Origin: an uncultured Verrucomicrobiota bacterium
GTDB taxonomy: Bacteria; Verrucomicrobiota; Kiritimatiellia; RFP12; UBA3636
Assembly (NCBI GenBank): GCA_949285835.1
Contig: CASEAR010000128.1
Coordinates: forward strand, 1 to 34,725
Direction of reading: 5' to 3'
Length of the DNA stretch: 34,725 nucleotides
The notes beneath the pieces are model-generated. The model saw only the letters and a program-made list of their open reading frames with translations, did not search any database and was not told where the DNA came from. The stretch's first letter is position 1. The number at the start of each line of letters is the position of its first letter. A program made the translations under genes and the position numbers. Positions 1-6,953 of the stretch are shown piece by piece.

Positions 1-354
1 AAAGAACTCGCAACGCGCTTTTGCGATGCATGCCCGTTAACTCGCAAAACGTATTCAAAACTTTCGTTTTGTCTTTCTTTGTCTTTTGCTGGGCATATAA
101 ACGCCGAAACACGTTCTTATTGACTTGATTTTCGATGGGTATCATTTGCATAGTCCCCAAAGGATGATGGTAACATGTTAAATGACGCAACCTAAATTTT
201 CCCTTTTCACTTTTCGGTAACCGTAATTATGACGCAACCCGCCGCCGGTGAATTGCATTGATTCGGGCGGCGTTTTCTGGCACAATAACGGGAGTCGCAC
301 GGCAAGCTGCGGTTTGAGCGGGCTTGCACGATGTGAGGAGAAAGGGGGGAGCGA
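1..354. other. Left-edge non-coding region, AT-richer than the rest
   Basis: I see no credible gene here. The first about 230 bases are clearly richer in A and T than the genes that follow. A CAAAAC/GTTTTG hairpin (56-61 with 66-71) is followed by a pyrimidine-rich run (72-90). TAACATGTTA at 171-180 is a perfect palindrome. The 11-mer ATGACGCAACC occurs at 182-192 and again at 229-239. The first gene begins at a GTG preceded by an AGGAGAAAGGGGGGA ribosome-binding stretch (about 337-351). Confidence 0.6.
240..276 (+). terminator. Possible intrinsic terminator hairpin
   Basis: CGCCGCC at 240-246 can pair with GGCGGCG at 266-272, and TTTT follows at 273-276. The loop is long (19 nt) and the T-run short, so this is a weak terminator candidate. 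If it works on the + strand it would end a transcript entering from outside the window, just before the LPS operon. Confidence 0.3.
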
Positions 355-1191
355 GTGCGTCTTGTCAAGTTTATCGTCATTGTTGTGTTGATCGCCGCGG
401 TCGTGTTCTTTGCCGCCCTTGGATTTTCAAAGACACGCTTCGGGGTGTGGTGCGCAGAGCGTTATGTTGAGGACGTTGCCGGGGCAACAGTCAGTGTCGG
501 GGAGCTGGACTTAAACCTTTTGTCTCTCAAGATGGAGAATGTGTCGCTGTCTCTGAGGCCGGCCGGGGGAGAAATTTCCGTGAAGAGCGTGGAGCGGTCG
601 CCGTGGGGCGTTGTGGCGACAGGCGTGTCCGGCAGGGTTTCTTTTGAAGCGCTGACTGGAAGGACGGATGGTATCCGGGATTTTTCTGCCGGGCTTTCTG
701 ATGGCGCCTCGGTTCCGGAGGTCCGTCTGCTTAGGAATGCCGGCGCAGACGGCAGCCTTAAGGTTCTCGGTAGTGCGTTGACTGTCGTTTTTACGGATGG
801 CGAGCTGATTCTGGACGAGTTCGAATTCACGAGGGATCCAATTCGAGTTCCCGGGCACGGGAAGGCTTACAGGAACGTATTGTCTTTCGCGTGCGGCGGA
901 ACCGGCGAGGCAGCAGAGCCGTTCTCGTACTCGGCGGAATGGTTTGATGTTTCGGAGAAGACTTTTGTTTATTCGTCTGGACTTGCCGCCGGCGGCGGAA
1001 AATCCGAAAAAGCCGGGTTTGGCGCGGAAGACCGCGTCAAAGAGGACTCGGTTCCGGAGTCCGTGGTCTCAGAACGCGCGGACGCGGGAGCCGCTGCTGC
1101 TGACGCGGACTCAGAGGCGGCAGCGGATGCGGATCGCGCGGGAGGACGGGAGCCGGAAGCTCCCGGCACGAAGGAGAGTGAGGCAAAATGA
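355..1191 (+). CDS. Inner-membrane-anchored AsmA-like N-terminal protein, hypothetical
   Basis: This is a 278-residue protein starting at GTG 355 behind a strong purine-rich ribosome-binding site. Residues about 6-24 form one hydrophobic helix that would anchor it in the inner membrane with the rest in the periplasm. The following stretch (GATVSVGELDLNLLSLKMEN, about 44-63) has the look of AsmA-type proteins, in which a short anchor leads into repeated beta-strands. The full AsmA length is missing. The last about 50 residues are a low-complexity Ala/Asp/Glu tail, probably disordered. The stop codon overlaps the kdsB start (ATGA), so the two are translationally coupled. That coupling suggests a role in envelope or LPS assembly, but the function is unknown. 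The AsmA resemblance is a judgement by eye. Confidence 0.6.
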   Translation: MRLVKFIVIVVLIAAVVFFAALGFSKTRFGVWCAERYVEDVAGATVSVGELDLNLLSLKMENVSLSLRPAGGEISVKSVERSPWGVVATGVSGRVSFEALTGRTDGIRDFSAGLSDGASVPEVRLLRNAGADGSLKVLGSALTVVFTDGELILDEFEFTRDPIRVPGHGKAYRNVLSFACGGTGEAAEPFSYSAEWFDVSEKTFVYSSGLAAGGGKSEKAGFGAEDRVKEDSVPESVVSERADAGAAAADADSEAAADADRAGGREPEAPGTKESEAK

Positions 1192-1940
1192 GAATAGTCG
1201 GAGTGATTCCGTCCCGGTGGGGGTCGACAAGGTTTCCCGGCAAGAGCCTTGCGCTTATTGCGGGCAAGCCGCTGGTGCTGCATGTGGCAGAGGCGTGCCG
1301 CAGGGCGAAGCTTTTCGACGAGGTTATCGTGGCGACGGACGACAGGAGGATTGCCGGCGCGCTTGAGGGATGCCCGGTGAGGGTGGTCATGACGCGGGCT
1401 GATCATCCTTCCGGAACGGACCGTGTGGCGGAGGCTGCCAATCCTTCGGACGACGATATCATAGTGAATGTGCAGGGCGACGAGCCGCTTATTGATCCGG
1501 ATCTGCTGGACGCTGTGGCGTCCAAGCTTGCAGACGGCTCCGGGTGGCAGATGTCCACAGCGTGCGCTCCGGTGCGTTCGGAAGAGGATCTGTTTTCGAA
1601 GTCGGTCGTGAAGGTTGTGCTGGATTCCGAGGACGGCGCGCTGTATTTTTCCAGGCTGCCGGTACCGTGCAGGAGAGACGGCGCGCCTGATCTTGATTCG
1701 GGACTGTATATGCGTCATATCGGCGTTTACGGGTACAGGGGGGACTTTCTGAAGAGATTTGTCGCACATGGGCCGTGTCCGCTTGAACGGTGCGAGTCGC
1801 TGGAGCAGCTGAGGGCTCTGTGGATGGGTGCGCGCATCGGCGTGGTTCGCACGAACGACGTGGGGATCGGGGTGGATCTCCCGGAAGACGTGGGCGTCGT
1901 CGAGCGCATATTGCGGGAAAGGGACGCAAAGCGCGTATGA
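1188..1940 (+). CDS. kdsB: 3-deoxy-manno-octulosonate cytidylyltransferase (CMP-Kdo synthetase)
   Basis: KdsB activates Kdo with CTP to give CMP-Kdo, the donor for the inner core sugars of LPS; it acts in the cytosol. The 250-residue protein has the usual family length. It starts with the nucleotide-binding motif IPSRWGSTRFPGK (residues 7-19). ATDDRRI (about 50-56) and the metal/sugar-binding segment VNVQGDEPLIDP (about 94-105) follow. The ATG at 1188 overlaps the preceding stop, and the TGA at the end overlaps the kdsA ATG. The gene is therefore embedded in a coupled operon with its pathway partner. No key motif is missing. Confidence 0.95.
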   Translation: MRIVGVIPSRWGSTRFPGKSLALIAGKPLVLHVAEACRRAKLFDEVIVATDDRRIAGALEGCPVRVVMTRADHPSGTDRVAEAANPSDDDIIVNVQGDEPLIDPDLLDAVASKLADGSGWQMSTACAPVRSEEDLFSKSVVKVVLDSEDGALYFSRLPVPCRRDGAPDLDSGLYMRHIGVYGYRGDFLKRFVAHGPCPLERCESLEQLRALWMGARIGVVRTNDVGIGVDLPEDVGVVERILRERDAKRV

Positions 1941-2815
1941 GTGTTCACGGCAGTTCGGCGGCAAGGGTTGTCTCCACGGGGGGCGCGTTCCCCGTAAAAT
2001 TCGGAAACGGAAGGCTGGCTCTAATGGCCGGCCCATGTGTCATTGAGTCAAGGGATCTGTGCATGTTTCTTGCCGGTGGGCTTTCCGAGATGGCGGCAAG
2101 GCTGAAGATGCCGTATGTGTTCAAAGCGTCGTTCGACAAGGCAAACCGGACGTCGGTGAAGAGTTTCCGCGGCGTCGGCATGATTCAGGGGCTGGAGATT
2201 CTGTCCGAAGTGCGGAATGCATTCTCGGTGCCGGTTATGACGGATATTCACGAGCCATGGCAGGCCGCGGTGGCTGCAAAGTACGTGGACATACTACAGA
2301 TACCTGCATTTCTCTGCCGGCAGACGGATCTGCTGGTCGCCGCCGGTGAAACGGGGTGCGTGGTCAATGTGAAGAAGATGCAGTGCATGGCTGCGGAGGA
2401 CATGGAGCAGGTGGTGCTGAAGATAGAGAGCACGGGGAATAGGAAAATATTGCTGACGGAACGGGGTTCTTCGTTCGGGTACCGCAATCTTGTGGCAGAC
2501 ATGCGCAACCTTATGATAATGCGAGAGTTCGGTTATCCGGTGGTGTTCGACGCCACGCATTCGGTGCAGCGGCCGGGCGCGGCGGGTACGGGCAGCGGCG
2601 GAGACGGCCGGTGGGCTCCGGCTCTGGCGCGTGCGGCGGTGGCGACGGGGGCGTGCGATGCGGTTTTTGCAGAAACTCATCCGGAGCCGGGCAAGGCTCT
2701 GTCGGATGGCGCAAATTCCATTCCGTACGGCGAGATGTCGCAGTTGTGCGGGCAGCTCAGGAAAATACACGCCGTGTTGAGGGCCGACGGACGGCGCGGC
2801 TGTGCGGGTTGTTGA
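1937..2815 (+). CDS. kdsA: 3-deoxy-8-phosphooctulonate synthase (Kdo-8-phosphate synthase)
   Basis: KdsA condenses phosphoenolpyruvate with arabinose 5-phosphate to give Kdo-8-phosphate. I choose the ATG at 1937, which overlaps the kdsB stop; this gives 292 residues. The reading frame is open further upstream, but that stretch is only a shadow of kdsB. Family motifs are KASFDKANRTS, VMTDIHEP, LQIPAFLCRQTDLL and FDATHSVQRPG. The active-site segment reads AGPCVIESRD (31-40). The Cys at 34 stands where E. coli KdsA has Asn, which marks the metal-dependent (Aquifex-like) class. The region after NVKK is MQCMAAEDM, which departs from the more usual KKPQF/KKGQF. The matching phosphatase and isomerase (kdsC, kdsD) are not in the window. 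Confidence 0.95.
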   Translation: MSVHGSSAARVVSTGGAFPVKFGNGRLALMAGPCVIESRDLCMFLAGGLSEMAARLKMPYVFKASFDKANRTSVKSFRGVGMIQGLEILSEVRNAFSVPVMTDIHEPWQAAVAAKYVDILQIPAFLCRQTDLLVAAGETGCVVNVKKMQCMAAEDMEQVVLKIESTGNRKILLTERGSSFGYRNLVADMRNLMIMREFGYPVVFDATHSVQRPGAAGTGSGGDGRWAPALARAAVATGACDAVFAETHPEPGKALSDGANSIPYGEMSQLCGQLRKIHAVLRADGRRGCAGC

Positions 2816-2820
2816 ATTTG

Positions 2821-3354
2821 ATGCGTGATGTCGGGTACAGATTTGTTTGTGCGGCGCTGGCGCTGATTTTTTGCGCAGGGGCATCGGACGCCGCGTCTTC
2901 GGCGGTTTTCGACGAGTTCGGGCTTGTTGTTCCGCAGGATGCGGTTTTCCCGGAATGCGACGAATCGGCGGTGGTGGAAGGGCTGAAGCTTCCGCTGAAG
3001 AGGTACGACAGCGGTCGGATAAAGGTGTACGTTACGGCGGAAAAGGCATGGCAGACCGGAGAGGGCGGCGTAGCAGCCAGAGGCGAGATTGTGCTTATGC
3101 TGCTTGCGCCGGACGGCAAGGTGGACTGGCGCATGACGGCGCAGAAAGGGGCCTACAACAAGGGAAGCGGCTGGGGGATGCTTTTCGGGGATATTCTGGC
3201 GGAGCACATTTCCGGCGGTGGCGACGCGGTTCTGCGGTGTACGGATCTGTATGCTGCGGCAGTTGAGGATGAGACGAGTTTTGTCGCTACAGCGCGCAAT
3301 GCGGATTTGGTTCTTAAAACGGGCGAAAAGGGAATATTGTACAATGAGAGGTAA
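2821..3354 (+). CDS. LptC-like periplasmic LPS-transport protein (putative)
   Basis: This 177-residue protein starts at ATG 2821, six bases after the kdsA stop. An N-terminal hydrophobic segment (about 8-22, ending CAGASDA) looks like a signal peptide or anchor. The rest reads as alternating beta-strands, for example KGAYNKGSGWGMLFGDILAE and TDLYAAAVEDETSF, like the jellyroll of the LptC/OstA family. No single catalytic motif is expected. Its place directly before lptA and lptB, with an 11-base overlap into lptA, is the usual lptC position. LptC passes LPS from the LptBFG transporter to LptA. Assignment rests mainly on position and strand pattern; a secreted OstA-like protein of other function is possible. 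Confidence 0.6.
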   Translation: MRDVGYRFVCAALALIFCAGASDAASSAVFDEFGLVVPQDAVFPECDESAVVEGLKLPLKRYDSGRIKVYVTAEKAWQTGEGGVAARGEIVLMLLAPDGKVDWRMTAQKGAYNKGSGWGMLFGDILAEHISGGGDAVLRCTDLYAAAVEDETSFVATARNADLVLKTGEKGILYNER

Positions 3355-3907
3355 TTTTTTATCCGCGGCTCTTTTTTGCATTTGCGCGGCGGCGGGCACG
3401 GGGGCGCTTGCCATCAGCAGGTCTGCTCGCGAACTGGTGCCGCCGCACGATCTGCCGTGGACGCCATCGGTGACGAACGAGACGAAGATCACGTCGGATA
3501 AGATGGACTTCGACTACCGCTACAACATAGCCACTTTCCTAGGCAACGTGGTTGTTCGCGATCCGATGTTCAATGCGGTGGCGGACAAGGCTGTGGTGGT
3601 TTTCACAACGAATGAGGTCACCGAAGTCAAGAGCGTCGTGGTGACCGGCAATGTGAGGCTGCGCGGCGTGACCGAAAAAGGCGAGAGCGTGTCCGCGACA
3701 TGCACAAGGGCTGTGTATTCGGGGGAGCGGTCGAACGTGCTTATGGAGGGACCGCCGATGCCGGTGGTGCGCTACGGCAACAGAGTGGCTTCCGGGAAGA
3801 CGCTGATCCTGTGGATAGATGACGGACGAGTGGAGATACCGTCGGACGCCGCCATAAGCGTTCCTTCTGAAGAGGTACGGAGCGGCAGCGAGGCGCTGCG
3901 GCCGTAG
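3344..3907 (+). CDS. lptA: LPS transport periplasmic bridge protein LptA (OstA-like)
   Basis: LptA polymerises into a periplasmic bridge carrying LPS from the inner membrane to LptD. I start it at ATG 3344, giving 187 residues with a clear signal peptide (about 1-23, ending GTGALA). The mature part carries the OstA repeat pattern: TKITSDKMDFDYRYNIATF, LGNVVVRDP, VTGNVRLRG, ATCTRAVYSGERSNVLMEG. These alternate 'create a layer / name the layer' strands are typical of LptA. The start lies inside the end of the upstream lptC-like gene, and lptB follows 15 bases later. Codons upstream of 3344 in the same frame are a shadow of the lptC-like gene. Confidence 0.85.
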   Translation: MRGNFLSAALFCICAAAGTGALAISRSARELVPPHDLPWTPSVTNETKITSDKMDFDYRYNIATFLGNVVVRDPMFNAVADKAVVVFTTNEVTEVKSVVVTGNVRLRGVTEKGESVSATCTRAVYSGERSNVLMEGPPMPVVRYGNRVASGKTLILWIDDGRVEIPSDAAISVPSEEVRSGSEALRP

Positions 3908-3922
3908 GTTGGAGAATGTGAG

Positions 3923-4681
3923 ATGGCAGAAGAGAAATCCGGTACGGACATGATGGAAGCGGAAACTCTGCACGCCGAGAACCTTGTAAAGAGTTACCGG
4001 AAAAGGACCGTGGTGAACGGCGTGACCATCACCGTGAAGAAAGGTGAAATAGTCGGGCTGCTCGGGCCGAACGGGGCCGGGAAGACTACCACGTTCTACA
4101 TGATCGTGGGGCTTGTCCGGCCTGATTCCGGCAGCATAGTGTTCAAGGGGACCGATATAACCAGATATCCCGTTTACAGGCGCGCCCGCATAGGGCTGGG
4201 GTACCTTGCACAGGAGGCGTCCATTTTCCGGAGGATGACCGTGGCCGACAACATAATGGCTATACTTGAGACGATCGATATTTCAAAGAGCGAGAGAAAA
4301 GAGCGGCTAGATGCGCTGCTTCAGCGCTTCAACCTCGTCAGAATGGCGTCGCAGAAGGCGTATACGCTGAGCGGAGGCGAGAGGAGGAAACTGGAAATAG
4401 CCAGGGCTTTGGTGCAGAATCCGTCCATTTTGATGCTGGACGAGCCGTTTGCCGGCGTTGATCCGCTGGCTGTCAACGACATACAGCAGATCATACGAGA
4501 TCTGCAATCGGGCGGATACGGCATTTTGATAACGGATCACAGCGTTCGCGAAACGCTTTCGGTGGTGGACAGAGCGTATTTGCTTTACGAAGGGCGCGTT
4601 TTATGCGAAGGTACGAGTGAGGCGCTGATAGAGGATCCGTCGGCGCGCAGGGTTTATCTTGGAGAAGAATTTAGGATGTGA
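3923..4681 (+). CDS. lptB: LPS export ABC transporter ATP-binding protein LptB
   Basis: LptB is the ATPase of the LptB2FG complex that pulls LPS out of the inner membrane. The 252-residue protein has Walker A GPNGAGKT (48-55), the signature LSGGERR (149-155), Walker B ILMLDEP (169-175) and the switch His in TDHSVRE (H206). The sequence around the helical domain (LGYLAQEASIFRRMTVADNI) matches LptB rather than branched-chain amino acid ABC proteins. GGAGAATGTGAG precedes ATG 3923; an alternative ATG at 3950 would remove nine residues before the conserved core. The permeases LptF and LptG are not adjacent and must lie elsewhere. Confidence 0.95.
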   Translation: MAEEKSGTDMMEAETLHAENLVKSYRKRTVVNGVTITVKKGEIVGLLGPNGAGKTTTFYMIVGLVRPDSGSIVFKGTDITRYPVYRRARIGLGYLAQEASIFRRMTVADNIMAILETIDISKSERKERLDALLQRFNLVRMASQKAYTLSGGERRKLEIARALVQNPSILMLDEPFAGVDPLAVNDIQQIIRDLQSGGYGILITDHSVRETLSVVDRAYLLYEGRVLCEGTSEALIEDPSARRVYLGEEFRM

Positions 4682-4733
4682 CATATTCCTGCCGCTGGCG
4701 GGGTGTCGTCGTTGTTAATGAAAGGAGGCAGAA

Positions 4734-5030
4734 ATGTCGGTAGAGGTGACGGTTCGTCATTTAGATCTCAGTGAGAAGTTGCAAGAGTACGCGAAGGAAA
4801 AAGCCGCGAAAATAACGGGTGATTTTCCCGCGGTGGAATTTGTAAAGATTGTTCTTGATCAGGACGGGCCTTTCTACACCGTGTCCGTCAGTGTTCAGGG
4901 CGGACAATCGACCAGTGTGGAGAGTTTTGACAAAGGATCGGACATGATAAACGTTATAAATTCAGCCTTTGAAAAGGCTGAAACGCAGCTGCGCCGTAAT
5001 TCGCAGAAGAGGCAGGATGTCCGTTCCTAG
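4734..5030 (+). CDS. hpf: Ribosome hibernation-promoting factor, short form
   Basis: This 98-residue protein belongs to the HPF/YfiA (RaiA) family, which binds the 30S decoding site and helps store ribosomes when growth stops. It begins with the family's beta-strand/helix pattern (VEVTVRHLDLSEKLQEYAKE) and continues with FDKGSDMINVINSAFEKAETQL near the end. It lacks the C-terminal dimerisation domain of long HPF, so it is the short type. A consensus AAAGGAGG sits just before the ATG. The position after lptB mirrors the proteobacterial lptB-(rpoN)-hpf order, with rpoN absent here. HPr follows two bases after the stop. Confidence 0.9.
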   Translation: MSVEVTVRHLDLSEKLQEYAKEKAAKITGDFPAVEFVKIVLDQDGPFYTVSVSVQGGQSTSVESFDKGSDMINVINSAFEKAETQLRRNSQKRQDVRS

Positions 5031-5041
5031 GAGTGTTTGTC

Positions 5042-5317
5042 GTGAGGGTCGAAAAGGAAATTGCGCTGATTAACAAGTACGGTATGCATGTGCGTCCGGC
5101 GGGGGCGCTGGCGCGCCTCTGCCAGAAGTATATGTCTGAAATAACGGTGGAGCATTCAGGGATTACAGTGTCCGGAAAAAGCGTGCTAGGGCTGATGACG
5201 CTTGAAGCTCCGTGCGGGACCGTGCTCAAGATTACCGCAGAAGGGGACGATGCAGAGAGGGCGGTTGCCGACATCGAGAGTCTGATAAACAATCGGTTCG
5301 GCATCGCCGGTGAGTAG
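5042..5317 (+). CDS. ptsH: HPr phosphocarrier protein
   Basis: HPr shuttles phosphate from enzyme I to EIIA proteins. I prefer the GTG at 5042 because TAGGAG (5028-5033) lies nine bases ahead of it; the in-frame GTG at 5033 would be too close. This gives 91 residues. The phosphorylated histidine is His16 in NKYGMHVRPA, and the regulatory serine is Ser47 in GKSVLGLMTL. The second site looks suited to an HPr kinase, though hprK is not in this window. In Proteobacteria the HPr-like gene in this neighbourhood (npr/ptsO) serves the nitrogen PTS. The EIIA-like fusion at 19346-20185 is a possible partner. No sugar permease is nearby, which favours a regulatory role. Confidence 0.92.
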   Translation: MRVEKEIALINKYGMHVRPAGALARLCQKYMSEITVEHSGITVSGKSVLGLMTLEAPCGTVLKITAEGDDAERAVADIESLINNRFGIAGE

Positions 5318-5429
5318 GAAAATCCGTCGGGGCCGTGCGCGCGCGTTCCGGCCGGGGCGGGGGCTTATTGTTCTTCGCGGCCGGAGGCGGCGTATGCGTG
5401 CGGGCTCGGCTGTGCGATTGTGGAGAAAA

Positions 5430-5663
5430 ATGCCGATTTACGAATATGTGTGCTGCGCCTGCGGCGGGAGTTTTGAGCATCTGGCAAGGACTTTGTCAGA
5501 GAAGGCCCCGGTTTGTCCCGTGTGCGGCTCCGGCGATGTGCGCAAGGAGCTTTCAACGTTTTCCACGGCGTCTGTTTCAAGACATTCGGAGTGTTCCGGG
5601 TGCCGGTGCGCGTCGGACGGCGGGGGCTGCTGTGCGATGGGCGGCTGCTGCGGGAACGTTTAA
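5430..5663 (+). CDS. FmdB-family zinc-ribbon protein
   Basis: This small 77-residue protein starts with MPIYEYVCCACGGSFEHL, the hallmark of the FmdB/CxxC_CxxC_SSSS family. The pairs CCAC-G and CPVCGS (about 8-12 and 29-34) form one zinc ribbon. The tail is unusually rich in Cys and Gly (CSGCRC, GGCCAMGGCCG), which may bind metal or may be disordered. The start at ATG 5430 is set by GTGGAGAAAA just before it and by the conserved MPIYEY start; upstream in-frame codons are not conserved-looking. The molecular role of this family is poorly known; some members were named as regulators of formamidase or amidase operons, but nothing here supports that. Confidence 0.85.
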   Translation: MPIYEYVCCACGGSFEHLARTLSEKAPVCPVCGSGDVRKELSTFSTASVSRHSECSGCRCASDGGGCCAMGGCCGNV

Positions 5664-5701
5664 TTTTGTTCGCATTTGTAATCCTGTATGGAGATGGGAG
5701 A

Positions 5702-6007
5702 ATGAAAAAGTTGTTTTTTGCGGCGGGTCTGGCAGCATGTCTGCTTACCGGATGCGCCACGAGGCTGCATATTGTGTCGGAACCCGCTGGGGCGGTGGTG
5801 CGTGTGCGCGGCGAAGGCCGTGCGTCTTTCAGGTGGGAGACCGGTAAGACGACGACTCCGTGCGACATGAATGTTTACTACGGCAGGGTCTCTTCTTATG
5901 TGATATGGCCGGATGGGACGCGCTCCGTAACCAAGACAGTTCCGCTTTCCAACTGGGAACGTGACACGACCATTAGTTTCTGCAAAACGGACGACGCTGC
6001 GAAGTGA
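5702..6007 (+). CDS. Small PEGA-like lipoprotein
   Basis: This 101-residue protein starts at ATG 5702 with GGGAG just upstream. Residues 1-17 are a signal peptide and LTGC (15-18) is a good lipobox, so Cys18 is probably lipidated. The mature part begins with LHIVSEPAGAVVRV and later TTTPCDM. This resembles the PEGA domain (S-x-P-x-G-A-x-V ... TP), which is common in surface and wall-associated proteins. Its stop codon is three bases before the acyltransferase start, so it is probably co-translated with a lipid A-type acyltransferase. An envelope role is likely; the exact function is unknown. Confidence 0.7.
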   Translation: MKKLFFAAGLAACLLTGCATRLHIVSEPAGAVVRVRGEGRASFRWETGKTTTPCDMNVYYGRVSSYVIWPDGTRSVTKTVPLSNWERDTTISFCKTDDAAK

Positions 6008-6010
6008 TCT

Positions 6011-6898
6011 ATGGCCCGGCGTTCCGGTTTTGTTAATTTCCTCGAATATATTCCTCTGCGCCTTGCGGTTTCGGCGGTGGACGCCGTGCCGCTCGGGGCG
6101 TCGCTGAGTTTGTCGAGGGCGGTAGGCGACTTGGCGTGGCTGATTTTGCCCAGGCGCAGGCGTACGGCAGTTTCCAATGTCCTCAAAGCCGGCATAACGG
6201 ACGACGTCCATCAAGCCGGAAAGATTGCGCTGGAGTCGTTTCGGAGTTTCTCATCGGTCACGGTGGAGGCGCTTGCGGCTTCGCGGATAATCACGCCCGA
6301 AACGATCAAGGATCATGTCGAATTCAACGTGCCGCAGGCCACATGGGATTTCCTTGCGGAACCCGGACGCGGCGGCATATATGTGTCGGCGCATCTCGGC
6401 AACTGGGAATTGAGCGGACACATAATGTCGTTTTACAAAAAGCTGTGTGCAGTGGCGAGGACGCTGGACAATCCATACGCACAAAAGCTCATGCTCCGCA
6501 GGAATCCGAGACGCAACATGGAAATAATATCCAAACATTCTGCCGATCGGGGGGCGCTGCTCCGGCCTTTGAAGAGCGGCCAGATGCTCGGACTGATCTC
6601 CGATCAGCATGCGACGTCGCACAGGATACTGACGGACTTTCTGGGGACTCCTGCATGGACGGTCACTTCTCCAGCCAGGCTGCATCTGGCGACGAAATGT
6701 CCGATTGTCTGCGGCGTCTGCATCAGGCAGGGACATATGCGCTTCAGGGTATTTACTTCGGAGCCTCTGACATTTGAGTCCTCGGGGGACAGGGATGCAG
6801 ACATCGCGCGCATCACGGCCGATATGAACCGTCGCCTCGGGGAATACATCAGGCAGTTTCCGGAACAGTACCTGTGGGCGCACAAGCGGTGGCGCTGA
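6011..6898 (+). CDS. LpxL/HtrB-family lipid A acyltransferase
   Basis: This 295-residue protein belongs to the lysophospholipid/lipid A acyltransferase family that adds secondary acyl chains to Kdo-lipid A at the inner membrane. The catalytic H-x4-E motif is HLGNWE (His128, Glu133). LISDQHA (about 196-202) and the end QFPEQYLWAHKRWR match the conserved C-terminal block, in which lipid A acyltransferases end near W-x-H-R/K-R-W. The N-terminus has only moderate hydrophobicity (about 14-48). There is no strong ribosome-binding site, so expression probably depends on coupling to the lipoprotein gene, whose stop is three bases upstream. Which acyl chain or position is used cannot be read from sequence. 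Confidence 0.88.
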   Translation: MARRSGFVNFLEYIPLRLAVSAVDAVPLGASLSLSRAVGDLAWLILPRRRRTAVSNVLKAGITDDVHQAGKIALESFRSFSSVTVEALAASRIITPETIKDHVEFNVPQATWDFLAEPGRGGIYVSAHLGNWELSGHIMSFYKKLCAVARTLDNPYAQKLMLRRNPRRNMEIISKHSADRGALLRPLKSGQMLGLISDQHATSHRILTDFLGTPAWTVTSPARLHLATKCPIVCGVCIRQGHMRFRVFTSEPLTFESSGDRDADIARITADMNRRLGEYIRQFPEQYLWAHKRWR

Positions 6899-6953
6899 CG
6901 GCGCCGGGGGCTGTGTTTCCGGATTGTTCATGAAGCGGGAAGCAGGAATTTTT

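Noticed and set aside
969..2036. Minus-strand frame of 355 codons opposite kdsB
   Set aside because: Shadow of kdsB, whose motifs are unmistakable; no domain in the antisense product.
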